Source of the DNA: UBA1181 sp963648205
GTDB lineage: Bacteria > Bacteroidota > Bacteroidia > Bacteroidales > Paludibacteraceae
NCBI GenBank assembly: GCA_963648205.1
Contig: CAVJCT010000044.1
Coordinates: 41,929-105,928, forward strand
Direction: 5' to 3'
Length of the DNA stretch: 64,000 nt
The position numbers and the translations under genes were made by a program. Every line of letters begins with the position of its first letter. Within the stretch, counting starts at the first letter, position 1. Shown one piece after another: positions 1 to 9,519 of the stretch. The notes beneath the pieces were generated by a model that searched no databases, was not told the DNA's origin, and was given only the letters and a program-made list of their open reading frames with translations.

Positions 1-945
1 GGTTTGGTAGACGATATGGAGTTTGTTCAATTCCACCCTACTGCTTTGTATCATCCAGGCGACCGTCCATCATTCCTCATCACGGAGGCGATGAGAGGAT
101 ACGGAGGAATTTTGCGTAATAAGGCGGGAGAATCATTTATGGAGAAATATGATTCTCGTGGTTCTTTGGCTCCTCGTGACGTGGTTGCGCGCGCTATCGA
201 TACTGAGATGAAGAAAAGAGGTGACGAGTGCGTTTATTTGGATGTAACGCACAAAGATCCTGAGGTTACAAAACGTGAATACCCTACTATCTACAATAAA
301 TGTCTTTCTTTGGGTATCGACATCACGAAAGACTTCATACCAGTGGCACCAGCCGCACACTATTTCTGTGGAGGAATCAAGGTAGATATGAATGCACGGA
401 CGACCATCAATCGTCTGTATGCAGCTGGTGAATGTTCATGTACGGGATTGCATGGAGCCAATCGTTTGGCATCCAACTCGTTGATTGAGGCGATTGTCTA
501 TGCAGATGCAGCAGCAAAAGACTCTTTGCGACTCTTGCCAAGTCTGTCGTGGAATGAAGAGGTGCCAGAGTGGAATGACGAAGGAACATCGCTCAATGAA
601 GAGATGGTGTTGATCACGCAAAGTGAGAAGGAGGTGAACCAGATTATGCAGGCATACGTCGGCATTGTAAGATCCAACCTTCGTTTGAAACGTGCGTACG
701 ATCGTCTGGAGTTGCTCTATAAAGAGACAGAAAGTCTGTTCCAACGTTCAGTAGTTTCGAAAGAGATTTGTGAGTTGAGAAACATCATCAACACAGCCTA
801 TTTGGTGATCAAGTTTGCTATGCAGCGCAAGGAGAGTCGTGGTTTGCACTACACAATTGACTATCCAAAGCGCAACAATCACATGAGCAAGTATGACGTA
901 GATGCGTTGAAGAAGATGCAGGAGGGAAAGATTAAGGCGGAGTAG
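1..945 (+). CDS. nadB: L-aspartate oxidase, C-terminal part (5' cut by window edge)
   Basis: Oxidises L-aspartate to iminoaspartate in the first step of de novo NAD synthesis; a cytosolic FAD enzyme. The reading frame is open from base 1, so the N-terminal FAD-binding Rossmann part lies outside the window. What is visible is typical of NadB: the substrate/FAD segment with EFVQFHPTAL near the start, RGSLAPRDVVARAI, and HGANRLASNSLIEAIVYA, followed by the helical C-terminal domain. The TTG at position 4 should not be taken as a start, because the homology runs into the edge. A strong terminator follows at 968-1007. The related succinate dehydrogenase flavoprotein is excluded by the NadB-type helical tail. 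Confidence 0.93.
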   Translation, partial: GLVDDMEFVQFHPTALYHPGDRPSFLITEAMRGYGGILRNKAGESFMEKYDSRGSLAPRDVVARAIDTEMKKRGDECVYLDVTHKDPEVTKREYPTIYNKCLSLGIDITKDFIPVAPAAHYFCGGIKVDMNARTTINRLYAAGECSCTGLHGANRLASNSLIEAIVYADAAAKDSLRLLPSLSWNEEVPEWNDEGTSLNEEMVLITQSEKEVNQIMQAYVGIVRSNLRLKRAYDRLELLYKETESLFQRSVVSKEICELRNIINTAYLVIKFAMQRKESRGLHYTIDYPKRNNHMSKYDVDALKKMQEGKIKAE

Positions 946-967
946 AAAATCCGATATTGATTGTATA

Positions 968-1007
968 GGAGACTCAAAGAATTTCTTTGGGTCTCCTTGT
1001 TTTTATA
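968..1007 (+). terminator. Rho-independent terminator after nadB
   Basis: The arms 968-980 and 984-996 pair almost perfectly (GGAGAC..CAAAGA with TCTTTG..GTCTCC, one G-T pair), with a three-base loop and a following T-rich run TTGTTTTTA. Confidence 0.9.
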
Positions 1008-1015
1008 ATTTTATG

Positions 1016-1023
1016 TAATTTTG
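1016..1023 (+). promoter_or_regulatory. Bacteroides-type -7 box for the DUF4143 gene at 1050
   Basis: TAATTTTG matches the TAnnTTTG consensus exactly and lies 26 bases upstream of the chosen ATG. No TTTG sits at the ideal 19-21 base distance, so the -33 element is weak or absent. Confidence 0.55.
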
Positions 1024-1049
1024 AAGTGCAACTTCAAATTTGCATAAAA

Positions 1050-2204
1050 ATGGAAGAGGTTTATATACATAGAGAGCTTGAGAAGACGATTGTTGAGGCA
1101 GCGAAATATTTTTCTGTCATCACGGTTACTGGTCCGCGACAGTCGGGAAAGACGACAATGCTGCGTCATATTTTCAAGGAGTTTCCTTATTATTCGTTGG
1201 AGAACCCTGATGTAAGGATAATGGCAAAGGAAGATCCCGTGAGATTTTTGAATCTGAATGAGGGTGGAATGATATTGGATGAGGTTCATAATGTGCCTGA
1301 ACTGCTCTCTTACATTCAAGGTATTGTGGATGAAAATCCTAACAGAAAGTTTATTTTGTCGGGCAGTTCGAACTTTACTTTGCTAAGGAAGGTGTCGCAG
1401 TCGTTGGCTGGACGAACAGGTGTTTTTGAACTTCTGCCATTCTCATACAAGGAATTGAATGATGAAAAGTATGTTGAAGATGTTAACAAACTTATTTACA
1501 ATGGACTTTATCCTGCAATTTGCAGCGGTCGGAATATACCGAAATTTCTCTATCCATCTTACATAAAAACATATTTAGACAAAGATGTAAGAGACCTACT
1601 TGCTGTAAAAAACATCACGCAATTCAACATTTTCTTGAAATTATGTGCTGGTCGGATTGGCTCTGTCTTGAATGCAGTGGAGTTGGCTAATGAGGTTGGT
1701 GTATCATCGAACACTGTTCAGTCGTGGCTTTCTATTTTGCAGGCTTCGTATATCATCTATTTAATGCCACCCTACTTTGATAATAGTAGGAAAAGATTGA
1801 CTAAATCACCTAAGATTTATTTTTGTGATACGGGTTTGGCTTGTTCTTTGTTAGGCATTGAGAAACCTGAACAGTTGGATTTTGATAAGATGAGGGGACA
1901 TCTTTTCGAAAATCTGATTGTTACAGAGTTACTGAAAAGGAGACTAAACGAGGGTAAAGAAAGTAACTTATATTTCTACCGAGACTCCAATCTAAATGAG
2001 GTGGATATATTGGAAGGAGACGAATCCACATTAAATGCATTTGAAGTAAAAAGTTCGATGACCTATAATTCGACCTTTGAAAAGACGTTAAAGAAACTGC
2101 CGGATTGGGTAAATGCAACGGTCAAAAAGCGTACGGTTGTTTATGCTGGAAAGATAGAAATGACAGAAGGAGACATATCTATTGTTAATTATAAAAACTT
2201 GTAG
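1050..2204 (+). CDS. AAA ATPase with DUF4143 C-terminal domain
   Basis: This is a member of the large Bacteroidetes 'ATP-binding protein' family (AAA_14 plus DUF4143), whose cellular role is not established. Walker A GPRQSGKT is at about residues 28-35 and Walker B MILDEVH at about 72-79. A sensor-like LSGSSNF segment follows. Near the C-terminus NEVDIL...FEVKSS resembles the D...E-x-K core of PD-(D/E)XK nucleases. An upstream in-frame codon at 987 exists, but it lies inside the terminator and promoter, so the ATG at 1050 (MEEVYIHREL) is preferred. The gene stands alone between nadB and glnS. The relatives at 24799-26064, 33289-34416 and 41586-42941 have repeats beside them; I see none here beyond the nadB terminator. 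Confidence 0.85.
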   Translation: MEEVYIHRELEKTIVEAAKYFSVITVTGPRQSGKTTMLRHIFKEFPYYSLENPDVRIMAKEDPVRFLNLNEGGMILDEVHNVPELLSYIQGIVDENPNRKFILSGSSNFTLLRKVSQSLAGRTGVFELLPFSYKELNDEKYVEDVNKLIYNGLYPAICSGRNIPKFLYPSYIKTYLDKDVRDLLAVKNITQFNIFLKLCAGRIGSVLNAVELANEVGVSSNTVQSWLSILQASYIIYLMPPYFDNSRKRLTKSPKIYFCDTGLACSLLGIEKPEQLDFDKMRGHLFENLIVTELLKRRLNEGKESNLYFYRDSNLNEVDILEGDESTLNAFEVKSSMTYNSTFEKTLKKLPDWVNATVKKRTVVYAGKIEMTEGDISIVNYKNL

Positions 2205-2240
2205 GTATTCTACCCTTTTGCTCCAAAAACCTCACAAAGA

Positions 2241-2272
2241 TTTGTCTTTCGGTGAGATTAATCGTAAATTCG
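2241..2272 (+). promoter_or_regulatory. Bacteroides-type promoter for glnS
   Basis: TTTG at 2241-2244, then 20 bases, then TAAATTCG at 2265-2272 (one mismatch to TAnnTTTG). The start codon of glnS is 35 bases further down. Confidence 0.65.
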
Positions 2273-2306
2273 CAAGCAAATTGTGTTTGAAAAGTAATAT
2301 ATTGTT

Positions 2307-4073
2307 ATGGCTGAAAATACAGAAGAGAAGGAAGAGAAGAAAAGCCTCAACTTCATTGAAGAGATGATTGAAAAAGACCTTAGCGAAGGTAAGAACCACG
2401 GTCGTGTACAGACTCGTTTTCCACCTGAGCCTAATGGTTATCTTCATATTGGTCATGCGAAGGCTATCGCATTGGATTTCGGTATGGCAAAGAAATATGG
2501 GGGTGTTTGCAACCTTCGTATGGACGATACGAACCCGCAGAAGGAAGACACTGAGTATGTTGAAGCAATCAAGCGCGACATTGAGTGGTTGGGCTTCAAG
2601 TGGGGTAAGATCCTCTACGCATCCGACTATTTTCAGCAGTTATGGGATTTGGCTGTCGAGCTGATCAAGCAAGGCAAGGCTTACGTTGATGAGCAGACCA
2701 GTGAGCAGATCGCTCAACAAAAGGGTACGCCGACACAGCCTGGTACGGAGTCGCCTTACAGAAACCGCCCTGTTGAGGAGAGTTTGCGCCTCTTCAACGA
2801 GATGAACTCTGGAAATATGGAGCCTGGCAAGATGGTGCTTCGTGCTAAGATCGATATGGCCAACCCAAATATGCATTTCCGCGACCCTATCATGTATCGT
2901 GTGCTTAATATGCCACACTGGCGTACGGGCAATAAATGGAATGCCTACCCAATGTACGACTATACCCATGGTCAGTGCGACTACTGGGAGGGTGTAACCC
3001 ATTCGCTTTGTACGTTGGAGTTTGTGCCTCACCGTCCGCTCTACGACCTCTTCGTCGACTGGGCTAAGGAGGCTGCTGGCGATTTGCCATTAGACGACAA
3101 CCGTCCACGCCAAACAGAGTTCAACAAACTCAACTTGACACATATCCTCCTCTCTAAGAGAAACCTTTTGATCCTCGTGAAGGAAGGCGTTGTCAACGGG
3201 TGGGATGATCCTCGTATGCCAACTATCAGTGGTTTCCGTCGTCGCGGATATAGTCCTGAAAGTATTATCAACTTTATCGATAAGATTGGATATACCAAAT
3301 TTGATGCGTTGAATCAGATGTCGCTGTTCGAGTCGGCTGTTCGAGACGATTTGAACAAACGTGCGCTTCGTATCAGTGCGGTGCTCGACCCTATCAAGTT
3401 GGTTATCACAAACTTTCCTGAAGGAGAAGTTCAAAACTTGACGGCTCAGAATAATCCTGAGAATCCAGAAGACGGTACGCATACTGTTGAGTTCACTCGC
3501 GAGTTGTGGATTGAGCGTGAGGATTTTATGGAGGATGCTCCGAAGAAATTCTTGCGTTTAGGTCCAGGTAAGGAGGTTCGTTTGAAGCACTCGTTCATCA
3601 TCAAATGTCCAGAAGAAGGATGTGTGTTGGAGCGTGATGCAGAGGGCAGACCAACGGTAATCCAAGCCGAGTATGACCCAATCAGTTTGAGCGGTTTGGA
3701 AGGTGCAGATCGTAAAATCAAGGGAAAGACAATCCACTGGGTGAGCTGCAATCACTGCTTCGAGGCAGAGGTGCGCAATTATGATCGCCTTTGGATGGTT
3801 GAGAATCCTCGCGACGAAGTGGCAGCCTACAGCAAGGAGCAAGGCAAAGACCGTATCGACATTGAAGATATGAAGCCATTCCTCAATCCGAAGAGTTTGG
3901 AGAAGAAGACGGCATACATTGAGATGTTCGCTAAGGATTTGAAGCCATTCTCATACGTTCAGTTCCAACGTACGGGCTACTACAATGTTGACCCAGACTC
4001 AACGGCAGACCATCTCGTGTTCAACCGCACCGTCGGCTTGAAAGACAGTTGGTCGAAACCTGCTGAGAAGTAG
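2307..4073 (+). CDS. glnS: Glutaminyl-tRNA synthetase
   Basis: Charges tRNA-Gln with glutamine; a cytosolic class I synthetase. The HIGH signature is in PPEPNGYLHIGHAKA (about residues 40-54) and the KMSKS-type loop is LLSKRN at about residue 282, the form usual for GlnRS. RMDDTNPQKEDTEYVEAI is the typical GlnRS/GluRS catalytic segment. The C-terminal half (about residues 340-588) is the beta-barrel anticodon-binding region. The length of 588 fits bacterial GlnRS. The ATG follows a good promoter. Presence of GlnRS suggests Gln-tRNA is made directly and not only by amidation. Confidence 0.97.
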   Translation: MAENTEEKEEKKSLNFIEEMIEKDLSEGKNHGRVQTRFPPEPNGYLHIGHAKAIALDFGMAKKYGGVCNLRMDDTNPQKEDTEYVEAIKRDIEWLGFKWGKILYASDYFQQLWDLAVELIKQGKAYVDEQTSEQIAQQKGTPTQPGTESPYRNRPVEESLRLFNEMNSGNMEPGKMVLRAKIDMANPNMHFRDPIMYRVLNMPHWRTGNKWNAYPMYDYTHGQCDYWEGVTHSLCTLEFVPHRPLYDLFVDWAKEAAGDLPLDDNRPRQTEFNKLNLTHILLSKRNLLILVKEGVVNGWDDPRMPTISGFRRRGYSPESIINFIDKIGYTKFDALNQMSLFESAVRDDLNKRALRISAVLDPIKLVITNFPEGEVQNLTAQNNPENPEDGTHTVEFTRELWIEREDFMEDAPKKFLRLGPGKEVRLKHSFIIKCPEEGCVLERDAEGRPTVIQAEYDPISLSGLEGADRKIKGKTIHWVSCNHCFEAEVRNYDRLWMVENPRDEVAAYSKEQGKDRIDIEDMKPFLNPKSLEKKTAYIEMFAKDLKPFSYVQFQRTGYYNVDPDSTADHLVFNRTVGLKDSWSKPAEK

Positions 4074-4130
4074 GTAAAGTCCGGCGGTATAGTAATTTAG
4101 ATCCGAAAAGTATAAACATTATATTGCAGA

Positions 4131-4170
4131 AACAGTCTGACATCCGCAGTTGGGGGTCAGACTGTTTTTT
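4131..4170 (+). terminator. Rho-independent terminator after glnS
   Basis: Perfect 11-bp stem AACAGTCTGAC (4131-4141) with GTCAGACTGTT (4156-4166), followed by T residues. Confidence 0.92.
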
Positions 4171-4207
4171 CGTTAAATCAAAATGAAAAACTAAAATCAG
4201 TAAGACG

Positions 4208-5311
4208 ATGAGAATATTTATGATTTTGTTCTTTATAGTCGTATTGGCAGCGCATGTCTATACCAGTGTGCGGTTGTGGCAAGTTTTACCTGTCTCGTGG
4301 CTGAAATGGACGGCTACGGCGGTGTATAATCTCTTGTTCGTGTGCCTGTTCCTCTTTGGCGTGATGACTTTCACGTCGGGTAAGATTGGGACGTTCGGAC
4401 TCAGCACTTTCATCTACGAGATGGGTACGTCGTACGTTTTCGTTCTGCTCTACGCTACGATTCTCTTTGGGTTGTGCGATTTGTTGCGCTTAGTGCATGT
4501 GTTGCCAAAGGATTTCTTGCATGAGAATTGGGTGGGGGCGATAACCACTCTCGGGTTGCTTTTCGTTGTCTTTCTCTATGGAAATATCCATTACAAGACG
4601 AAGTATAAGGAGACGTTGACGGATAAAACGGAGAAAGCCATTGCGCACCCTCTGAAAGTGGTCTTTTTGAGCGATCTGCACCTTGGGTATCACAATCAGA
4701 GGGCAGAATTGGCACGTTGGATCGACATCCTCAACGCAGAGAATCCCGACTTGATTCTGACGGGTGGCGACATCATCGATTTCAGTGTTACACCCTTGTT
4801 GGAGCAAGATATGGCAGAGGAGTTTCATCGCCTGAAAGCCCCTGTTTTCGCTTGTTTGGGCAACCACGAGTATTTGGCAGGTGTGAACAAAGCGATGCGG
4901 TTCTATGAGAGTGCAGGTATCAATTTGTTGAAAGATGGCGTGGCACAACTCTCTGATTTAGGGATTGTTATCATTGGTAGAGATGACAGAAGCAATCCCG
5001 AGCGCAAACCGTTGTCTATGTTGATGAAGAATGTCTCGGAGGGTCAATACACGTTTGTGTTGGATCATCAACCTTACCATTTAGAGGAGTCAGAGGCTTG
5101 TGGTGTGGACTATCAGTTGAGTGGACATACCCATTACGGACAAGTGTGGCCCGTCACTTGGTTGATTGATGCCATGTATGAAGATGGCTATGGGGCCTAT
5201 CAGAAGGGCAACACCCACTATTACGTCAGTTCAGGAATGGGCATTTGGGGTGGCAAATTCCGCATCGGAACACGTTCAGAGTATGTAGTGTTGGAAGTGA
5301 GCAAAAAATAG
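4208..5311 (+). CDS. Membrane-anchored metallophosphoesterase (YkuE/YaeI type)
   Basis: A calcineurin-like phosphoesterase with a membrane N-terminus. About four hydrophobic segments occupy residues 1-125 and the catalytic domain spans about 145-367. The dinuclear metal motifs appear in order: SDLHLGYH (about 154-161), GGDIID (about 185-190), GNHEY (about 217-221) and SGHTHYGQ (about 303-310). Relatives such as YkuE/YaeI act on lipid-linked or UDP-linked substrates at the membrane; the substrate here cannot be told. It converges on the hybrid regulator gene with about 50 bases between them. Confidence 0.85.
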   Translation: MRIFMILFFIVVLAAHVYTSVRLWQVLPVSWLKWTATAVYNLLFVCLFLFGVMTFTSGKIGTFGLSTFIYEMGTSYVFVLLYATILFGLCDLLRLVHVLPKDFLHENWVGAITTLGLLFVVFLYGNIHYKTKYKETLTDKTEKAIAHPLKVVFLSDLHLGYHNQRAELARWIDILNAENPDLILTGGDIIDFSVTPLLEQDMAEEFHRLKAPVFACLGNHEYLAGVNKAMRFYESAGINLLKDGVAQLSDLGIVIIGRDDRSNPERKPLSMLMKNVSEGQYTFVLDHQPYHLEESEACGVDYQLSGHTHYGQVWPVTWLIDAMYEDGYGAYQKGNTHYYVSSGMGIWGGKFRIGTRSEYVVLEVSKK

Positions 5312-5336
5312 TCTGAAGGGCGTTTATTTCGCTTTG

Positions 5337-5373
5337 TAGGGGTTGATATTTGATGTCAGCCCCTATTTGTTTT
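5337..5373. terminator. Shared terminator between convergent genes
   Basis: TAGGGG (5337-5342) pairs with CCCCTA (5360-5365), followed on the + strand by TTTGTTTT. The right arm overlaps the stop codon of the regulator gene on the - strand. Confidence 0.5.
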
Positions 5374-8300
5374 CGGTCTTAGCCCATTGCGAAGGAGAAA
5401 CGCCGAATTTCTCGGTGAAGCAGGTGCTGAAGTATTTCGGATCGGAGAAACCGACTGCGTAGGCTGTTTCTGCTACGGAGAGTCCGCACTCTTTCAGAAG
5501 TGTAGCGGCGTGGTCTAAGCGAACGACCTTGATATACTCAGAAGGGGAACAACCCGTGATGGACTTCATCTTACGGAAGAGTTGCACACGACTGAGGGCA
5601 GTCTCGGAGGCGAGGAACTCGACGGTGAGGTTGTTCGATGCGATGTTCTTTTTGATTACCTCGTTGATAGTCTGGATGAACTGGTCGTTGATGGTAGGAG
5701 GCAATTCGGGTTCGCTCTTCTGTAAGAGAAGGTCGTGGTGGAAATTGCGCTGCAGATCCTTGTTATGGAGGATCGTTTCAATCTTCGCCTTTAGAATAGC
5801 GCGGTTGAATGGTTTCGTCATGTAGTCGTCTGCGCCTGTTTTCAAGCCCTCCACTTGGTTGGCTTCCGAGTCTTCGGAGGTGAGAAGGATGACAGGGATA
5901 TGCTGCGTCAGAGGGTCTGATTTGATGAGTTGGCAGAGCCTTCTTCCGTTCATCTTAGGCATGATGATATCCGATACGATGAGGTCTGGAAGTTCCTTTT
6001 GAGCGATGTCTAAAGCGGTTAATCCGTCGTTGGCAGTTTTGAGGTCGTAGGTCGATTTGAGCAATTCGCTGAGGAAGAGAAGAATCTCTTCGTTGTCGTC
6101 TACGAGGAGGAGTTTTTGGTGTCTCTCCTTGTCCAATGTTTGTTCCTCTATTTTGAGGGTGTTTTCTTCTTCTTCGGTCTCCATCTTGCCTTTCGGGAAG
6201 GTGAGGGAGAATTTCGTACCTTTGCCTAAAGTGCTATTGATGTGGATTGTACCCTTGCTGATCTCTACCAAGCGGACGCAAATTTTCATTCCCAAGCAAG
6301 AACCCGCTTCGTTGTTGGTGCCGAATGTGCTTTCCGAGAGTTTGCCGTTGAGGATTTTGTCGCATTGCTCTTGCGTCATACCCACGCCGTTGTCTTGGAT
6401 AGACCAGTGGATCGAGTTGTCGTCTTCCGTGCAGACGATAGCGATTTCTCCTCCTTCGTAGGTGAATTTGATGGCGTTGTTGAGCAAGTTGCGAATGATG
6501 GTTGAGACCATACGATAGTCGACGTGTGCGTTGTGGTGGCACTCGTTTTTGTAGGTCAGGTTGAGATGTTTCTCTTGGAGATTGTCTTGCAAGAGGGTGA
6601 TACACTCTTTTGTCAAGATGTTCATTGAAGTGTCTTGCGGAGAGTAGAAAATGCGGTCGTTTTGCAGGCGCGCCCAGTCGAGCAGGTTCTCCATCTGCGC
6701 CTGAAGGATCTTTGCCGATTTGTAAACATGTTTTACAATCGTGTTTTCAGGCTCATTCTCCTTGAGGAGTGATAGGTTTCCGACGATGGAAGTGAGCGGA
6801 TTGCGAAGGTCGTGAGCGACGACAGACATGATTCTGTTTTTCGTTTCGATGGTCTCGTCCAACTTTTTATTCTGGTTTTCGAGGTCTTCTTTCTGCTCTT
6901 GAATTTCCTTGTTTCTGCATTGCAGTTCTTCCGTTCGTTGGGCGATGAGGCTCTCCAATTTAGCATTGTTCTTGCGTATGGCACGCTCTCGAAGGATTAC
7001 AAAAAGGATGACGAAGGCAATGAGAGTCGTACTGATGATGAATTTGAACAATAGGGTGTTCCACCAAGGTTCTTGTATGATGATGGTGAGTGGTTTGGAG
7101 TAGAAGTCGGTTGTAGCGTTGACGGTTGTAGCCTTCACTTGGAAGGTATAGGTGCCAGGTTTGAGGTTGGAGAAGTAGGTGTTGCGGAGTTCGATAGGGT
7201 CGGACCACTCGTAAAAATCGCTTCCTATCATACGATATTGGTAGCGTACGTTCTCCACGTTGTCGAGGTCGACACAGCAGTATTGGATGTTGAAGTCGTT
7301 CTCGTTATGGTCGAGGATGATAGTGTCGGTGAATGCCAGCATGCGATTCAGCACATGCGACGTGTTGATTTCTTGCTTTATTCCTTTGATGTAAAGATGT
7401 TCGAGGAAAACCTTAGGTGCAGACGGCACTTCCAAGGTCTTGTTGACGTTGACCATAAAGAAACCGTTGTTAGAACCAGCATAGATGAAATCACCACTTC
7501 GGAATATGGCTGCAGGCGAGAAGGAGTGTCCGCAGAGGTCGCTTTGCATGTTGAAACGGTAGGTTGAGCTATCACGGGTGTTGATTCTGATCATTTCGCT
7601 GGTAGAGGTAACCCAAAGGTTATGGTTGCCGTCCTCGCAGATGGCGTAGAGACTTAGAGGCAGTTTGTACGCTTTCGTCTCGTTGATGAAGGTATGATTT
7701 TTCTCATCTAAGCGGAACAGTCCGTTGTTAGCCGTTATGAAATAGATGTTTCCTTTTGAATCTTCCATCGACATACGCACCTCATTCTGCAATCTCTCGG
7801 AGGTGATTTCTTCGATAGGGATTTGATTTGTTACGCCGTTATTGTAGCAGATGACGCCCTCACTGGTGCAGAGCCAGATGCGACCTTTTGAGTCTTTCAT
7901 CAGATGTCGAGTCCACTGAGGAGTGCGCAGTGAGAAAATCTCTTCTTTGCAGTTGTAACGATTGTCGATTTTGTCCGTGCGGGTGTCCAAACGGCAGATA
8001 CCACCACCATCAGTAGCAATCCAGACGTAAGGACCATCAACCAAAACATCACGTAAGAGGTTGGAAGTGAGTCCGTTTTTGTCGCTTGGATTGTAGTCGT
8101 ATGTTTTCGACGTGTTTGTTTTAGGGTCGTAGCAGAAGAGGCAATGTTTATCGTTTCCCCAAGTGGCAATCCAGTATTTGTGAGGATTTAAGTCTTTGTG
8201 TATGTCGAGGATGACATTACCGAACTGTGGTTTCTTAATGAACGTGGCTCTTTTTTGTGAGCGGTCTAATATGTTGATACCGCCACCATCCGTACCGACG

Positions 8301-9385
8301 ATAGGCGTGCCGTTGTCATCTTCAAAGCAAGTTACCGCATTGTGCGAGAGCGACCCCTCCACCCCCTCTAATTTTTGGTAAAGACGGAAAGCGTCTACGT
8401 TGCGGTTGTAGATAAACAGCCAATAGTGGTGGGTTCCGAGCCAGATGTTATGCTCGTGGTCTTCGTATATGCAGCTGACAGTCAACTGGTTCACCCCCGA
8501 AGGATAGTGGAAGATAGGATGTGCGAGATCCTTCTCCTTAAGATTGTACTCTACTATTCGGCCGTTGATAGAGCCGATCCACACGTTGTGGCGGGAGTCT
8601 TCGAAGAGCGAGAGTATATTGTTATTTTCAAAATAGTAAGGATGAGTTTTGCTTGTAATTATCTGGCAATCAGATGTTTTCTTGTCGTAGATGACCAATC
8701 CTTGACTGTCTGTTCCGATGAAGAGTTTATTGTCGGAAGTTGGCAAAATGGCTTGGATATGGTATAGCGTATGTGCTTTGTTCTTGTTGTAGAGGGTGAC
8801 TTTTTCTATTGTATGTGTTTCTCTGTTGAATCGGGTAAGTCCGTCGTTGTCGTTTCCGAGCCAGATACAATCTTGGTCTACGGCGAAACTGCGTAATCCC
8901 ATAGCAGGAAAAACCTCGACGATCTCGCCTTGTGGGTTGAGGTGGATCAACTCAAAATAGGTGGCAGTCCAAAGGGAGCCGTCCTTATCTTCTTGGATGT
9001 CGATGAAGGTGGTGATGGCGAGTGTGGAATCAACTATACGGTTGAATCCGTCTGTCTCCCTATTTTGGATGATGAGGCCGTTGTCGGTGCAGATCCAGAG
9101 TCGTTTCTGCGAGTCGACCAAGAGTTTGCGGCAGTTGTTGTTGGGGAGGGAGTTGGCCTCGTTTTTGTTTTGGATATACTGTCCATATTCATAGCCGTTG
9201 AAATGGTATAAGCCGTTTTCGGTAGCAATCCAGAGGATGCCGTTTTCATCTTCGGCGATGCTGTTGACGTTATAGTAGGGAGTATACGACTGCGTTCGAA
9301 AAGGGGTGAATCTCGAAGTCGTTTTCATTGCAGTGGCTGCAGTGCATATAAGTGTTAGTATAAGTGTGTAATAGATGCGCGTCAT
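5363..9385 (-). CDS. Hybrid two-component system sensor/regulator (HTCS)
   Basis: A single protein combining sensor kinase and transcription factor, the Bacteroidetes form that normally controls glycan-use loci. In order: signal peptide (about 1-19); periplasmic two-bladed-propeller repeats (about 40-660, many WIATENGLY-like strands); Y_Y_Y domain (about 690-765); one membrane helix (about 775-800); coiled coil; HisKA with His858 in HDLRNPL; HATPase with NAIKFTYEG and DNGVGMT; receiver with phospho-acceptor Asp1139 in SDIIMPKMNG and the Lys of MTKPFN; C-terminal AraC DNA-binding domain (about 1245-1340). All key residues are present. No susC/susD or glycoside hydrolase is adjacent; the only polysaccharide lyases in the window are 36 kb away, so the target locus is unknown. 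Confidence 0.95.
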   Translation of the reverse strand: MTRIYYTLILTLICTAATAMKTTSRFTPFRTQSYTPYYNVNSIAEDENGILWIATENGLYHFNGYEYGQYIQNKNEANSLPNNNCRKLLVDSQKRLWICTDNGLIIQNRETDGFNRIVDSTLAITTFIDIQEDKDGSLWTATYFELIHLNPQGEIVEVFPAMGLRSFAVDQDCIWLGNDNDGLTRFNRETHTIEKVTLYNKNKAHTLYHIQAILPTSDNKLFIGTDSQGLVIYDKKTSDCQIITSKTHPYYFENNNILSLFEDSRHNVWIGSINGRIVEYNLKEKDLAHPIFHYPSGVNQLTVSCIYEDHEHNIWLGTHHYWLFIYNRNVDAFRLYQKLEGVEGSLSHNAVTCFEDDNGTPIVGTDGGGINILDRSQKRATFIKKPQFGNVILDIHKDLNPHKYWIATWGNDKHCLFCYDPKTNTSKTYDYNPSDKNGLTSNLLRDVLVDGPYVWIATDGGGICRLDTRTDKIDNRYNCKEEIFSLRTPQWTRHLMKDSKGRIWLCTSEGVICYNNGVTNQIPIEEITSERLQNEVRMSMEDSKGNIYFITANNGLFRLDEKNHTFINETKAYKLPLSLYAICEDGNHNLWVTSTSEMIRINTRDSSTYRFNMQSDLCGHSFSPAAIFRSGDFIYAGSNNGFFMVNVNKTLEVPSAPKVFLEHLYIKGIKQEINTSHVLNRMLAFTDTIILDHNENDFNIQYCCVDLDNVENVRYQYRMIGSDFYEWSDPIELRNTYFSNLKPGTYTFQVKATTVNATTDFYSKPLTIIIQEPWWNTLLFKFIISTTLIAFVILFVILRERAIRKNNAKLESLIAQRTEELQCRNKEIQEQKEDLENQNKKLDETIETKNRIMSVVAHDLRNPLTSIVGNLSLLKENEPENTIVKHVYKSAKILQAQMENLLDWARLQNDRIFYSPQDTSMNILTKECITLLQDNLQEKHLNLTYKNECHHNAHVDYRMVSTIIRNLLNNAIKFTYEGGEIAIVCTEDDNSIHWSIQDNGVGMTQEQCDKILNGKLSESTFGTNNEAGSCLGMKICVRLVEISKGTIHINSTLGKGTKFSLTFPKGKMETEEEENTLKIEEQTLDKERHQKLLLVDDNEEILLFLSELLKSTYDLKTANDGLTALDIAQKELPDLIVSDIIMPKMNGRRLCQLIKSDPLTQHIPVILLTSEDSEANQVEGLKTGADDYMTKPFNRAILKAKIETILHNKDLQRNFHHDLLLQKSEPELPPTINDQFIQTINEVIKKNIASNNLTVEFLASETALSRVQLFRKMKSITGCSPSEYIKVVRLDHAATLLKECGLSVAETAYAVGFSDPKYFSTCFTEKFGVSPSQWAKTENK

Positions 9386-9427
9386 AATATTGTTATGTCA
9401 GGAAACTCGTTGCAAATAAGGGTGTGG

Positions 9428-9435
9428 CAAAGGTA
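9428..9435 (-). promoter_or_regulatory. -7 box for the hybrid regulator gene
   Basis: On the - strand the sequence reads TACCTTTG, an exact TAnnTTTG match 42 bases before the ATG at 9385. Confidence 0.5.
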
Positions 9436-9470
9436 AGAGAAAGAAACCAAATATTAGGAAAAAATATTTG

Positions 9471-9478
9471 TACTTTTG
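9471..9478 (+). promoter_or_regulatory. -7 box for the amidohydrolase gene
   Basis: TACTTTTG is an exact match to TAnnTTTG, 41 bases before the chosen ATG at 9520. Confidence 0.5.
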
Positions 9479-9519
9479 TGCTGATTGTATAAATATAATC
9501 TGGAAAAGTAGTGTTTTTG

